Notes under the pieces: generated by a model | Told to the model about the DNA's origin: nothing | Database searches by the model: none | What the model saw: only the letters and a program-made list of their open reading frames with translations | Shown: positions 19,327-26,676 of the stretch, piece after piece | Layout of the letters: the number at the start of each line of letters is the position of its first letter | Numbering within the stretch: position 1 is the first letter of the stretch | Assembly: GCA_037139695.1 (NCBI GenBank) | Contig: JBAXFX010000008.1 | Span: 1 to 29,438 of the forward strand | Direction of reading: 5' to 3' | DNA from: JAAXTX01 sp037139695 | Lineage (GTDB): Bacteria; Patescibacteriota; Minisyncoccia; Moranbacterales; UBA1568 | DNA length: 29,438 nucleotides | Position numbers and translations under genes: made by a program

Positions 19327-21978
19327 CTATAATTCTCCCCAGTCTTTCCCGATCGCCGTCTCGACGATGAGTGGCACACGAAGTGTATAGGCGGATTCCA
19401 TCGCCTGTTTCAGTTCCTTCGAGAACGCTTCCGCGATATTTTCCTTCACCTCGAATATGAGTTCGTCGTGCACTTGAAGAAGCATCCGGACGGAATCACC
19501 GTATGTCGGCAGTAGCTCGGCAACGTGAATCATCGAGAGTTTCATGATATCCGCCGCGAGTCCCTGTATCGGCATATTGATCGCCATGCGTTCACCGGAT
19601 TGCGCGAGGTTGCGGTTGTCACTATTGATTTCCGGCACGTATCGGCGACGTCCAAGCTCCGTTTCGACATATCCTTTCTCACGCGCGCTCACCTTCATCC
19701 CCTCCATATAGCCCGTCACGCCGGGGAATTTCTTGAAATACGTATCGATGAATTCAGACGCTTCCGCAGGCGTGATACCGAGGCTCTGCGAGAGTCCGTA
19801 CGCGCTCATACCGTACATGAGTCCGAAATTGAAAACCTTCGCCTGACGTCGCATGTCGCTCGTCACGTCCGCAGGCGTAACGCCGTACACGGCCGAAGCC
19901 GTCGTGCGATGCACATCCTCCCCGTTCTCGAACGCGGACACAAGCGATTCGTCCCCGCTCACGTGTGCCATCACGCGAAGCTCGATCTGCGAATAGTCGG
20001 CGCCCACCAGCAAATACCCCGGCTCAGCCTCGAATGCGCCACGGATGGCCTTGCTCCATTTCTCACGCGCGGGAATATTCTGCAGATTCGGCTCGGTAGA
20101 AGAGAGCCGTCCGGTCGTCGTCACGGCCTGCTGATACGTCGTATGGATCCGCGACTGCGCATCGACTTGTGCCGGGAACGCGTCGAGATACGTCGTCTTG
20201 AGTTTGAAGAGTTCCCGTTCTTCCTCCACGAGCGCCACGATCGGATAGTCTTTCAGCTTTGCAAGTTCGGGAGACGCCGTGGAAATGCCGGTCTTCGTCC
20301 GCTTGAGACCGGCGGTCGGTATGTGAAGGTCGACGAAAAGAATCTCGGCGAGCTGCTTCGGCGAATTGATATTGAATTCCTTGCCCGACAGATCGTAGAT
20401 CTTGCGTTCGATCGTCTTGAGTTCCTTGCCGAGTCCGTCGGAAAGTTCCCGGAATTTCCCCGTATCGAGCCGTATGCCTTCTTCCTCCATCCGTGCCAGG
20501 ATCGGAATAAGCGGCATTTCGACCTCCGCGAAGAGTCGCGAAAGTTTCCACGATCCGGATTGTTCGGCGGAGACGGTTTCCATTTTTTCCTTCAACCGAA
20601 TCGAAAGCCGGAAAATCCCTTCGGCGAGCGTAAAAAACGTTTCGCCGTCGAACGCCTCAAGGAGCAAATGTTCGAGTTCGATCCGCGTCCCCGCCTGCAA
20701 GAGATACCCGGCAATCATCGTATCGAAGGCGATGCCGACAAGCGTGATACCCTCGTTTCGGAGCGCATGCCACGCCGTCTTCGCGTCGTGAAACACCTTC
20801 GGAATTTCCGCGTCTTCAAAAAATATCTTCAAGGGAATTTTCGTCTCATCGTTCCATTCGACGACGACCGCCGACCCGACGGATGTCAATTCGACCGTCG
20901 CGATTCCCGCCGTTCCGAAAAGCGACGCTTCGCCGGATATTATATTTGCCGCCACCGCCCCGCCTTTCACTCCAGCAAGAAATTTTTCGACATCTTCAGC
21001 CGCCCTCAATACACGCGCTCGTACTTTCTTTTCAACTCCCTTTTTTTCACTCCCTCCCCCCCTCACTTCTGTCTGTTCACTACTCACTGCTGTTCCCTGA
21101 CCGTTCCCCGGTATCCTCTTCAACAGGCTGTAGAATCCGTTATTCCTGAAGAGCTCCGAAACGACGATCGGATCGAAATCACGCGCCACACAAGCCTCCG
21201 GGTCGAAGTCGACCGGCGCGGAGGTATCGATCGTGCCGAGTTCCTTGGAAAAAAACGCCATTTCCTTATCGGCAACAAGCTTCTTTCGCACGCTTTCTTT
21301 TATAGTATCGAGCGAATCGTAGATATTCTCGAGCGAGCCGAACTCGCGAAGCAAATCCGTCGCGGTCTTGACCCCGATACCTGCCACGCCGGGAATATTG
21401 TCCGAGCTGTCCCCCGCGAGCCCCTTGTAGTCCGGAATAGCAGCCGGCGGAAACCCGTACTTCATATTCACCGCGGTCTCGTCGTACAAGACGATGTCCT
21501 TCACACCCTTGCGAAGCGCGAACACCTTCACGAGTGGCGTCACGAGCTGCAACGCGTCATTGTCGCCGGTGACGATGATGGTCGGTATGCCACGCTCGGA
21601 TGCCTGCCGCGCCAGCGTCCCCACACAGTCGTCCGCTTCGAATCCCTCCTGCTCGTAAATCGGGATATTGAACGCGCGGACCAGATCCTTCACCAAGGGT
21701 ATCTGTGCATACAGATCGTCCGGTGCCTTGACTCTGGTCGCTTTGTAGTCGGCATACTTCTCGTGCCGAAACGTCGGCGCGGCTAAGTCGAACGACGCGG
21801 CAATGTATTCCGGATGGAATTTCTCCAAGACGGACAGAAGCGTCATCGCCACGCCGTACACCGCCCCGACCGTCTGTCCGGCCTTGTTCGTGAGTGGCGG
21901 CAACGCATGGTACGCGCGATGAATCAGCGCGTTCCCATCAAGCAGCACCAATATTTTTTCGTCTGATTTTTTTGGCAT
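19327..21978 (-). CDS. polA: DNA polymerase I, proofreading domain degenerate
   Basis: 883 aa from MPKKSDEKILVLLDG at 21978; codons further up run through a REP-like repeat and are not coding. The 5' nuclease domain (GNALIHRAYHALPP, GFEADDCVGTLA, TGDNDALQLV, GLAGDSSDNIPGVAGIGVKTA) is intact. The polymerase domain has motif A VGADYSQIELRVMAH, motif B RRQAKVFNFGLMYG and motif C LLQVHDELIFE. The middle domain lacks exonuclease acids: FDTETDS is replaced by AANIISGEAS, and NLKYD by HDAKTAW, so no proofreading is expected. The linker before it contains low-complexity text (AVSSEQTEVRGGGSEKKGVE) encoded by C/T-rich repeat-like DNA. Roles: Okazaki-fragment maturation and repair. AGGAAG lies before the ATG. 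Confidence 0.96.
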   Translation of the reverse strand: MPKKSDEKILVLLDGNALIHRAYHALPPLTNKAGQTVGAVYGVAMTLLSVLEKFHPEYIAASFDLAAPTFRHEKYADYKATRVKAPDDLYAQIPLVKDLVRAFNIPIYEQEGFEADDCVGTLARQASERGIPTIIVTGDNDALQLVTPLVKVFALRKGVKDIVLYDETAVNMKYGFPPAAIPDYKGLAGDSSDNIPGVAGIGVKTATDLLREFGSLENIYDSLDTIKESVRKKLVADKEMAFFSKELGTIDTSAPVDFDPEACVARDFDPIVVSELFRNNGFYSLLKRIPGNGQGTAVSSEQTEVRGGGSEKKGVEKKVRARVLRAAEDVEKFLAGVKGGAVAANIISGEASLFGTAGIATVELTSVGSAVVVEWNDETKIPLKIFFEDAEIPKVFHDAKTAWHALRNEGITLVGIAFDTMIAGYLLQAGTRIELEHLLLEAFDGETFFTLAEGIFRLSIRLKEKMETVSAEQSGSWKLSRLFAEVEMPLIPILARMEEEGIRLDTGKFRELSDGLGKELKTIERKIYDLSGKEFNINSPKQLAEILFVDLHIPTAGLKRTKTGISTASPELAKLKDYPIVALVEEERELFKLKTTYLDAFPAQVDAQSRIHTTYQQAVTTTGRLSSTEPNLQNIPAREKWSKAIRGAFEAEPGYLLVGADYSQIELRVMAHVSGDESLVSAFENGEDVHRTTASAVYGVTPADVTSDMRRQAKVFNFGLMYGMSAYGLSQSLGITPAEASEFIDTYFKKFPGVTGYMEGMKVSAREKGYVETELGRRRYVPEINSDNRNLAQSGERMAINMPIQGLAADIMKLSMIHVAELLPTYGDSVRMLLQVHDELIFEVKENIAEAFSKELKQAMESAYTLRVPLIVETAIGKDWGEL

Positions 21979-21989
21979 ATTTTTTCTTC

Positions 21990-22038
21990 CTGCTCCACTT
22001 TTGAAGGGGAGCTGTCGAGTCTTCGAGACTGAGGGGTG
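21990..22038. repeat. REP-like double hairpin upstream of polA
   Basis: TGCTCCACTT/AAGGGGAGC arms, second hairpin GAGTCT/AGACTGA region around TCG, tail GAGGGGTG. It lies 12 bp before the polA start and may form structure in the polA 5' UTR. Confidence 0.8.
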
Positions 22039-22100
22039 AATATCTCGCGTATTCCTCTCCTCCATTACAGCGCCCTTACAAGAAAAAGTAAAATCCCCAT

Positions 22101-23249
22101 CTACTCCTCATTCTTGCGCTTCGGCTCCCGTGGCACCAGCGTATCGAGATAATTCTTCCGATTCACGGTCATAAACGAACTGTCCGGATAGGTCTCCTTC
22201 CACAATTTCGGCTCTTTCGCGGTATCCGACCATTTACATTCGATTGCCACAAGCGCGCCACGAGACTCTCGTATTATATCGACTTCCTTGCCGGTATGCG
22301 TGCGCCAGAAATAATATGTGTCGGACCCATCCGCGATAGCATTTTGCTTGACCAGTTCCATGAAGACAAAATTCTCCCACAATTGTCCGACGTCGTTTCG
22401 AGATGCGAGCGAGCCGAACTGTCCGATGACCGCATTGCGGACGCCATTGTCCAGGAAATAGTATTTCGCCTTCTTCGTGATCTCGTTTCGCAGATTCCGA
22501 CTGAATCCCCGTACTCGCCGGATCACGAACATCTTTTCGAGCAGATCGAGGTACCGACCGACCGTTTTCGTATCGGTCTTGAGCGCGACAGCGATCTCGT
22601 TTTGCGATACCTCGCTCCCTACCTGGAACGCAAGCATGCGCACGATATCTCGCAACAGGTCCGGCGACTTGATACGGTCGAGTGCGAGAATATCGCGATA
22701 CAGATATGACGAGACGAGCTCGTTCAAGATCCGTTCCTTTTCCGCGCCACTCTTTGCAAGCAATACATCCGGATACGATCCATAGACAAGGAAATCATCG
22801 AGCCCTGACGTGAGTTCGAACCGGCTCGCCGATAGTTCCGACTGGGCGATTGGAAAAAGTGTCATGACGAAATGTCGCCCCGTAAGCGGCTCACCGATCT
22901 CCGAGGAAAGCTCGAACGAGGACGACCCGGTCAGGATGAATTCCTTTTCCGGAAATGCGTCGATGAGCATCTTCATTCCGAGTCCGATACTCGGCACTTG
23001 TTGCGCTTCGTCGATCGCGACAATGTCATACGGCCGAGCGAAATCGAGCATATCCTCGCGGATCTCACTTCCGAACAGTTCGCGTACACGGAAATCATCC
23101 CCTACGACGGAAAGGGTTTTCCGATCCTTCTTCGAATCGAGATATGACTGAAGCAGTGTCGTCTTGCCGACTCGCCGTGGACCGTATATCACGAGCACAC
23201 GCTTGGGTGCGGTCGCCTTTTCAATAGATTGTTTTCGAGAGAAGTTCAT
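22101..23249 (-). CDS. AAA_14 / DUF4143 ATPase, 382 aa (copy 2)
   Basis: Same architecture as the 12855-13997 gene: Walker A YGPRRVGKTT (~22-31), Walker B YDIVAIDEAQQVP, sensor EFILTGSSSFELS. A winged-helix segment (EVSQNEIAVALKTDTKTVGRYL) leads to the DUF4143 end with YFWRTHTGKEVDIIRES and AIECKW (D..ExK). The start is the ATG at 23249 (MNFSRKQSIEK); an upstream TTG at 23267 lies in the promoter. The -10 (TACCAT) ends 7 bp before this ATG, so the mRNA is probably leaderless. The promoter is overlapped by a palindrome unlike the direct repeats of copy 1, so the two paralogues are probably controlled separately. Confidence 0.92.
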   Translation of the reverse strand: MNFSRKQSIEKATAPKRVLVIYGPRRVGKTTLLQSYLDSKKDRKTLSVVGDDFRVRELFGSEIREDMLDFARPYDIVAIDEAQQVPSIGLGMKMLIDAFPEKEFILTGSSSFELSSEIGEPLTGRHFVMTLFPIAQSELSASRFELTSGLDDFLVYGSYPDVLLAKSGAEKERILNELVSSYLYRDILALDRIKSPDLLRDIVRMLAFQVGSEVSQNEIAVALKTDTKTVGRYLDLLEKMFVIRRVRGFSRNLRNEITKKAKYYFLDNGVRNAVIGQFGSLASRNDVGQLWENFVFMELVKQNAIADGSDTYYFWRTHTGKEVDIIRESRGALVAIECKWSDTAKEPKLWKETYPDSSFMTVNRKNYLDTLVPREPKRKNEE

Positions 23250-23255
23250 GATTCC

Positions 23256-23295
23256 ATGGTATATCAAACCATATATTATGTCAAATATATGGTTT
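23256..23295 (-). promoter_or_regulatory. Promoter and palindromic operator of ATPase copy 2
   Basis: On the minus strand TTGACA (23279-23284), then 17 bp and TACCAT (23256-23261). AAACCATATATT (23266-23277) and AATATATGGTTT (23284-23295) form a perfect 12-bp inverted repeat that covers the -35 and spacer, a classic repressor layout. A third half-site (ATGGT) overlaps the -10. Confidence 0.7.
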
Positions 23296-23450
23296 ACAAA
23301 ACCACAATATTATAACTCTCAAACGACTCTTCCGGACGAAAAATCATATTTCATGCTTTATATATAGTATAAGTCGCCTCTTCATCAACAAATCCACCAA
23401 AGGATCATCGTCCATCTGTTCAAGCTGTAGACTGAACTTCCGTCGACAAC

Positions 23451-23507
23451 GGCGCGTCGCGACGGCGCGTCGCGACGTTTGACTTTTCAACGTTTGTATG
23501 CTATACT
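23451..23507 (+). promoter_or_regulatory. Strong promoter with a GC-rich tandem palindrome
   Basis: TTGACT (23479-23484), 17 bp, then TG-C-TATACT (-10 at 23502-23507), an almost ideal extended promoter. Directly upstream, GGCGCGTCGCGAC is repeated head-to-tail (23451-23463, 23464-23476), each unit containing the palindrome GTCGCGAC. It is probably a regulator binding site. It points to the 23818-24279 gene with a ~300-nt leader. Confidence 0.75.
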
Positions 23508-23531
23508 CCCCTGTTCTAATAGAGAGTTCTT

Positions 23532-23815
23532 TTGGATAAAAGCTTACCTCTTCCTGCGGAAGAGAAGGATGGTTTCACATCACCCCTCTGTCGGACAATG
23601 CTCCGAGCCTGGAGGGCCTGTCAACTGAAAAGAAGACGGGGGAATCATCAGGTCAAATCGAGGGATCGGAAATCGCGAACGGAGAAATATATATTCAATG
23701 CAATATGTTCACTCTCCCCTGCCACTCCCGATCCCTTCTCCATTCAGGTCATCATCCCGAGATGGTGTGTTGGATGGAGAAGCAGTATCTCATTAACAAT
23801 CAAGACAGGATATAA
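23532..23815 (+). pseudogene. Possible frameshifted small ORF in the leader
   Basis: A TTG-started frame gives DKSLPLPAEEKDGF. After a one-base frame change around 23577 another open frame reads TPLSDNAPSLEGLSTEKK, then GQIEGSEIANGEIYI, and ends at TAA 23813-23815, three bases before the ATG of the next gene. The two parts have similar protein-like composition, as if one gene had been broken by an indel (or the sequence has an error). There is no Shine-Dalgarno site. The region could equally be a plain 5' UTR. Confidence 0.3.
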
Positions 23816-23817
23816 TA

Positions 23818-24279
23818 ATGAACACTACAAATTCTAATGTCCGTCATTATCTCATTTCAGGCAAAGGCGTGAAAGACGGAAAGGATGTATATTTCGATTC
23901 GTCATTCGCTTGCACGGTTTTTCCCTCACGAGATGAGATCAAAAAAACATTAATTGTGACGGAAAACAATGTGACGGATTTCTGTATTATTAATACATAT
24001 CCATTTAAATCACAGGCGGACTTCGAAACATGGAATGAAACAGACCCATTAAAACCGTCCCCGGAAACGGATACGATGAGATATTTTCTCATCACGTATT
24101 ATGGTACTATATCAGGCCTCAACGCAATCGGGGATTATGCTTTTGGTGCAACCGGACTCCCGCCGAAATTGGCTCTTATTGAATATTTCCAGTCAGAATG
24201 TTCACTCCGAGACTTTTCCGTAATTTCAATTCTTGAATTTTCCGAATTGGATTTTAACAATTGGAATTCGAAAAAATAG
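23818..24279 (+). CDS. Hypothetical protein, 153 aa, AT-rich gene
   Basis: Starts MNTTNSNVRHYLISGKG after ACAGGATATAATA (partial ribosome site). A repeated layout is visible: RHYLISGKGVKDGKDVYFDS near the start and RYFLITYYGTISGLNAIGD in the middle, each followed by TLIVTENNVTDFCIIN or SECSLRDFSVISILEF and an FETW/FNNW end. The protein thus looks like two diverged copies of a ~70-residue unit. No membrane span or known motif. The gene is AT-rich compared with its neighbours, a possible sign of transfer. A strong promoter and a terminator (24322-24351) bracket it. Confidence 0.7.
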   Translation: MNTTNSNVRHYLISGKGVKDGKDVYFDSSFACTVFPSRDEIKKTLIVTENNVTDFCIINTYPFKSQADFETWNETDPLKPSPETDTMRYFLITYYGTISGLNAIGDYAFGATGLPPKLALIEYFQSECSLRDFSVISILEFSELDFNNWNSKK

Positions 24280-24321
24280 TAGGGTATAGGGGCAAGTTAC
24301 ATGCGACTTGAAAGTTTTACG

Positions 24322-24351
24322 GAGCACGGCGCTAGCTGATGCTCTTTTTTT
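24322..24351 (+). terminator. Terminator after the 153-aa gene
   Basis: GAGCA (24322-24326) and TGCTC (24340-24344) arms with seven T following. Confidence 0.75.
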
Positions 24352-24903
24352 ATCCGCATATCATTATTCCATCATCTTCAATTCCCATATATTTTGTCGA
24401 ATCGAAGACATTCAATCACGATTCATCAACTCGTTAACCCGTGAATCCGTTAACAGGGTATCTCTTTTATGCCACGCCGGAGCCTCGGGGTTGGCGAGCC
24501 ACCGCCCTTCCCTGTTCCCACTCCCGCCCTGTCTACTTACTACTTTCTGCTTGCTACCTGTTCCTACTCCCACTTCACATTTCCTTCACCACGCCGAAGC
24601 CTTGACGGAGGCGGGCATTGCCACGCCGTAGCCTTGGCGGAGGCGGGCATTGCCACGCCGTAGCCTTGGCGGAGGCGGGTCACTCCCATCCCCGCTTCCT
24701 GCTCCCCTGCCTGAGGGGAGCTCCCGTGGCTCTGCACGGGTGAGGGGTGGGAGCGTTCCCCTGTTTCCAGTTCAATGTTATCTGTTCCCGCTCCCCGTCT
24801 GTCTTTGCGAGAGCGTACTCGCTCGTGGCAATCCATCCCCATTCCCTACTCCACACTTCCTTCGTCACGCCGAAGCTCTAGCGAAGGCTGGACACTCCTA
24901 GTT
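24352..24903. repeat. Repeat-filled spacer
   Basis: No gene. 24590-24685 holds three 32-bp units starting CACGCCG and containing CTTGGCGGAGGCGGG, with single relatives at 24472 and 24866. 24699-24750 is a REP-like double hairpin (GCTCCCCT/AGGGGAGC; CCCGTG/CACGGG; GAGGGGTG). 24490-24585 is C/T-rich text made of recurring words such as CTACTTACTAC, TTCCCACTCCC and ACTTCACATTTCC. At 24795-24835 TTTGCGAGAGCG and CGCTCGTGGCAA form another hairpin. Confidence 0.8.
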
Positions 24904-25608
24904 TCACGCTCTCCTCTTCCGTTCATCGATCGCGAAATCAAGCAGGGCAAGTAATTCGTTCTTGAAATCGGACTTGAGCCGATGCTTTTGATTTTCATCA
25001 ACCAATTCACCGATACCTTCCAAAATTGTGTTTGCAGAAATCCGCTCCGCCGCTAACGTTCGAACATGCGCAAGAAGCTCGACGGCATTCAGATTAGTAC
25101 GAGCCGTAATAATATCTTCATTGAATCGGACGGACTTACTCAAGAGATACCAAATGTCATAAAAATCACGGTTTGCCACTCCCGTACGTTCCGTTGCCGC
25201 AACCAGTTTGTGTGCGAACGAATCTTCCAAAGACAAAGTAATCACATCGATTCCATAAAAATTCTTTGTTTCGTACGTATTGAGCGGTTGCTCCCTTTGG
25301 GAAATTTCAACTTTAACGCCCTGCTGTCCTGGTTCGTACCGAAGGAGGAAAAACAATGTGGATATCTTTTCTGCCTCGTCGTCTATTGTTCCATACCGGC
25401 GCAAAATCTTGCGAATCTCATTGGAAACAGCTACCGAACTCCCGCCAGGCAAAAGATCAAAATCGAGATCGACGGAAAACCGATCGAGCGCATGGAAAAA
25501 ATACAGCATTGTTCCGCCCTTGAATCCAAGCATACCGGCACACGAAGACCGATAGATGTCTCGCAAGACGTTGAACAACACCTCACGATGTTTTTGTTGT
25601 TTGAGCAT
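24904..25608 (-). CDS. AbiEii-type nucleotidyltransferase toxin
   Basis: 234 aa. AbiEii/AbiGii family fold: LGFKGGTMLYFFHALDRFSVDLDFDLLP carries the GG-T and D-x-D nucleotide-transfer elements. EDSFAHKLVAATERTGVANRDFYDIWYL is the second conserved motif with K and D. Characterised relatives are toxins of type IV-like toxin-antitoxin systems that act as NTP-transferases; some modify tRNA. It overlaps the antitoxin gene by 26 bp, with AAGGAATATT before the ATG, so the two are translationally coupled. A role in phage defence or element maintenance is inferred. Confidence 0.88.
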   Translation of the reverse strand: MLKQQKHREVLFNVLRDIYRSSCAGMLGFKGGTMLYFFHALDRFSVDLDFDLLPGGSSVAVSNEIRKILRRYGTIDDEAEKISTLFFLLRYEPGQQGVKVEISQREQPLNTYETKNFYGIDVITLSLEDSFAHKLVAATERTGVANRDFYDIWYLLSKSVRFNEDIITARTNLNAVELLAHVRTLAAERISANTILEGIGELVDENQKHRLKSDFKNELLALLDFAIDERKRRA

Positions 25609-26167
25609 AATATTCCTTTATTATCAGACGAATATCCAATTGTACCCGCTTCGTATATATCATGGAGGTCTGTTCCAAACGTTCCGGATCAATGCCACGC
25701 AGATTGTCAAAATGATACCCGGGCGAAAGATACAGCCGATCGCACATCGCCCTTTCCATGCTCGCTACCGTGGCCGACCCCTCTTCACGAATACCGAGTG
25801 GGTTCAAAAGAATCCCTTTCCCTATCTTCTTATACCGGAATTCGAGTGATCCGATGCATCGCGTTAACGTATTATCGGAAACGGAATATACCACACCGTC
25901 ATACCTTTGAAAAATCACATTCTCTTTCGCAAGCACTGTTTCGAGACTCACATACGACGGCGACTTCAATTTATTCGCGAGTTCGTACCGGTCATATTGA
26001 TTATTCAGCGCATATATACCGCGACTCAATCGGACCAGTTTTCCACGCCGAAATAATCGGCTCACAACCGTTTTCAGGTAGTCCGCATCGGCAATTTTCC
26101 ACAAGATCCGAAGGTCCTGCATCGAAAAGACCGTTTTTTTGCTCAGTGCCAACTCTTCAATATACAT
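25583..26167 (-). CDS. AbiEi-type antitoxin / transcriptional repressor
   Basis: 194 aa. The N-terminal winged helix (MQDLRILWKIADADYLKTVV, RLFRRGKLVRLSRGIYAL) is typical of AbiEi antitoxins. The rest (YVSLETVLAKENVIFQRYDG, then SLEFRYKKIGKGILLNPLG, ATVASMERAMCDRLYL) matches the AbiEi C-terminal antitoxin domain. Such proteins repress their own operon by binding inverted repeats and neutralise the toxin without tight complex formation. An inverted repeat lies 16 bp before the start. Confidence 0.88.
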   Translation of the reverse strand: MYIEELALSKKTVFSMQDLRILWKIADADYLKTVVSRLFRRGKLVRLSRGIYALNNQYDRYELANKLKSPSYVSLETVLAKENVIFQRYDGVVYSVSDNTLTRCIGSLEFRYKKIGKGILLNPLGIREEGSATVASMERAMCDRLYLSPGYHFDNLRGIDPERLEQTSMIYTKRVQLDIRLIIKEYYAQTTKTS

Positions 26168-26182
26168 ATTCTATCACTTACA

Positions 26183-26240
26183 GGTAATCCTTTTTGATTA
26201 CTTACTGATGATAGTATACATCTTTTTCGTTTCTCAGTCA
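26183..26240 (-). promoter_or_regulatory. abiE promoter and operator
   Basis: On the minus strand TTGACT (26235-26240), 17 bp, TATACT (26212-26217). Between the predicted start (about 26205) and the ATG lies GTAATC/GATTAC (26183-26188 / 26195-26200) in a longer imperfect dyad, the expected place for AbiEi autoregulation. Confidence 0.75.
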
Positions 26241-26451
26241 AACTCTCATTACTCCGCGCCGAAATTCTTTACAAAGGTAGGCAGATTCTGTCCGGTCCTT
26301 GTTGTTCGTTCTAAGTTATCAGCTATAGTTCCCCAACCTCACTGCATACTTCACATTTCTCATTTCATATTCCTCCTCCCCTTGCTACCGACTACATGCT
26401 ACTTCCTACTTTCCCCTGTCTCCGTCTACTTACTACATACTACATACTGCT
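26241..26451. other. Low-complexity spacer
   Basis: No gene. 26335-26450 is C/T-rich word-repeat DNA (ACTTCACATTTCTCATTTC, CTTACTACATACTACATAC) like that at 24490-24585. The MITE at 26452 was inserted into this text. Confidence 0.6.
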
Positions 26452-26591
26452 GGCGTTGTTGAATAATTCATTTAGCTTTAATAAGCCTTAAAATGTCATT
26501 TAATTTTTCAGACATCACTATTTATTGATAATTTTTTGACTTTTTACGAAAATAACAGCTTAGATAAAGGTTCGAATTATTCAACAACGCC
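26452..26591. mobile_element. MITE with IS903-like ends, 140 bp, perfect target duplication
   Basis: GGCGTTGTTGAATAATTC at the left and its exact inverted copy at the right. CATACTGCT is duplicated on both sides (26443-26451 and 26592-26600), a perfect 9-bp target site duplication, so insertion is recent. The AT-rich interior has no ORF. It shares ends with the 6074-6173 element, but the interiors differ. No transposase is in the window. Confidence 0.9.
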
Positions 26592-26661
26592 CATACTGCT
26601 TACTACCGTTCCCTCTCCTAAGCCGTTAACTGATAGCTCCCTCCCCATCCACACTCATCAA

Positions 26662-26670
26662 TGGTAAAAT
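26662..26670 (+). promoter_or_regulatory. Extended -10 giving a leaderless mRNA
   Basis: TGGTAAAAT (-10 TAAAAT 26665-26670) is six bases before the ATG at 26677, so transcription should start at or next to the start codon. No -35 consensus and no Shine-Dalgarno site. Confidence 0.55.
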
Positions 26671-26676
26671 GTCGGT

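Noticed and set aside
19525..21786. 753-codon plus-strand ORF
   Set aside because: Antisense to the polA coding region; Arg/His-rich shadow produced by the codon bias of the real gene.
21979..22065. N-terminal extension of DNA polymerase I
   Set aside because: The extra codons translate a REP-like repeat; the family begins at the ATG at 21978 preceded by AGGA.
24590..24685. Possible CRISPR array (three 32-bp units)
   Set aside because: No unique spacers between units and no cas genes; REP-like tandem repeat.
25066..26187. 373-codon plus-strand ORF
   Set aside because: Antisense to the AbiE pair; no ribosome site, and the opposite strand has recognisable domains, promoter and operator.
26560..26591. 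tRNA-like text GGTTCGAATTATTC
   Set aside because: It is the right end of the MITE; no acceptor stem or anticodon arm can be formed around it.
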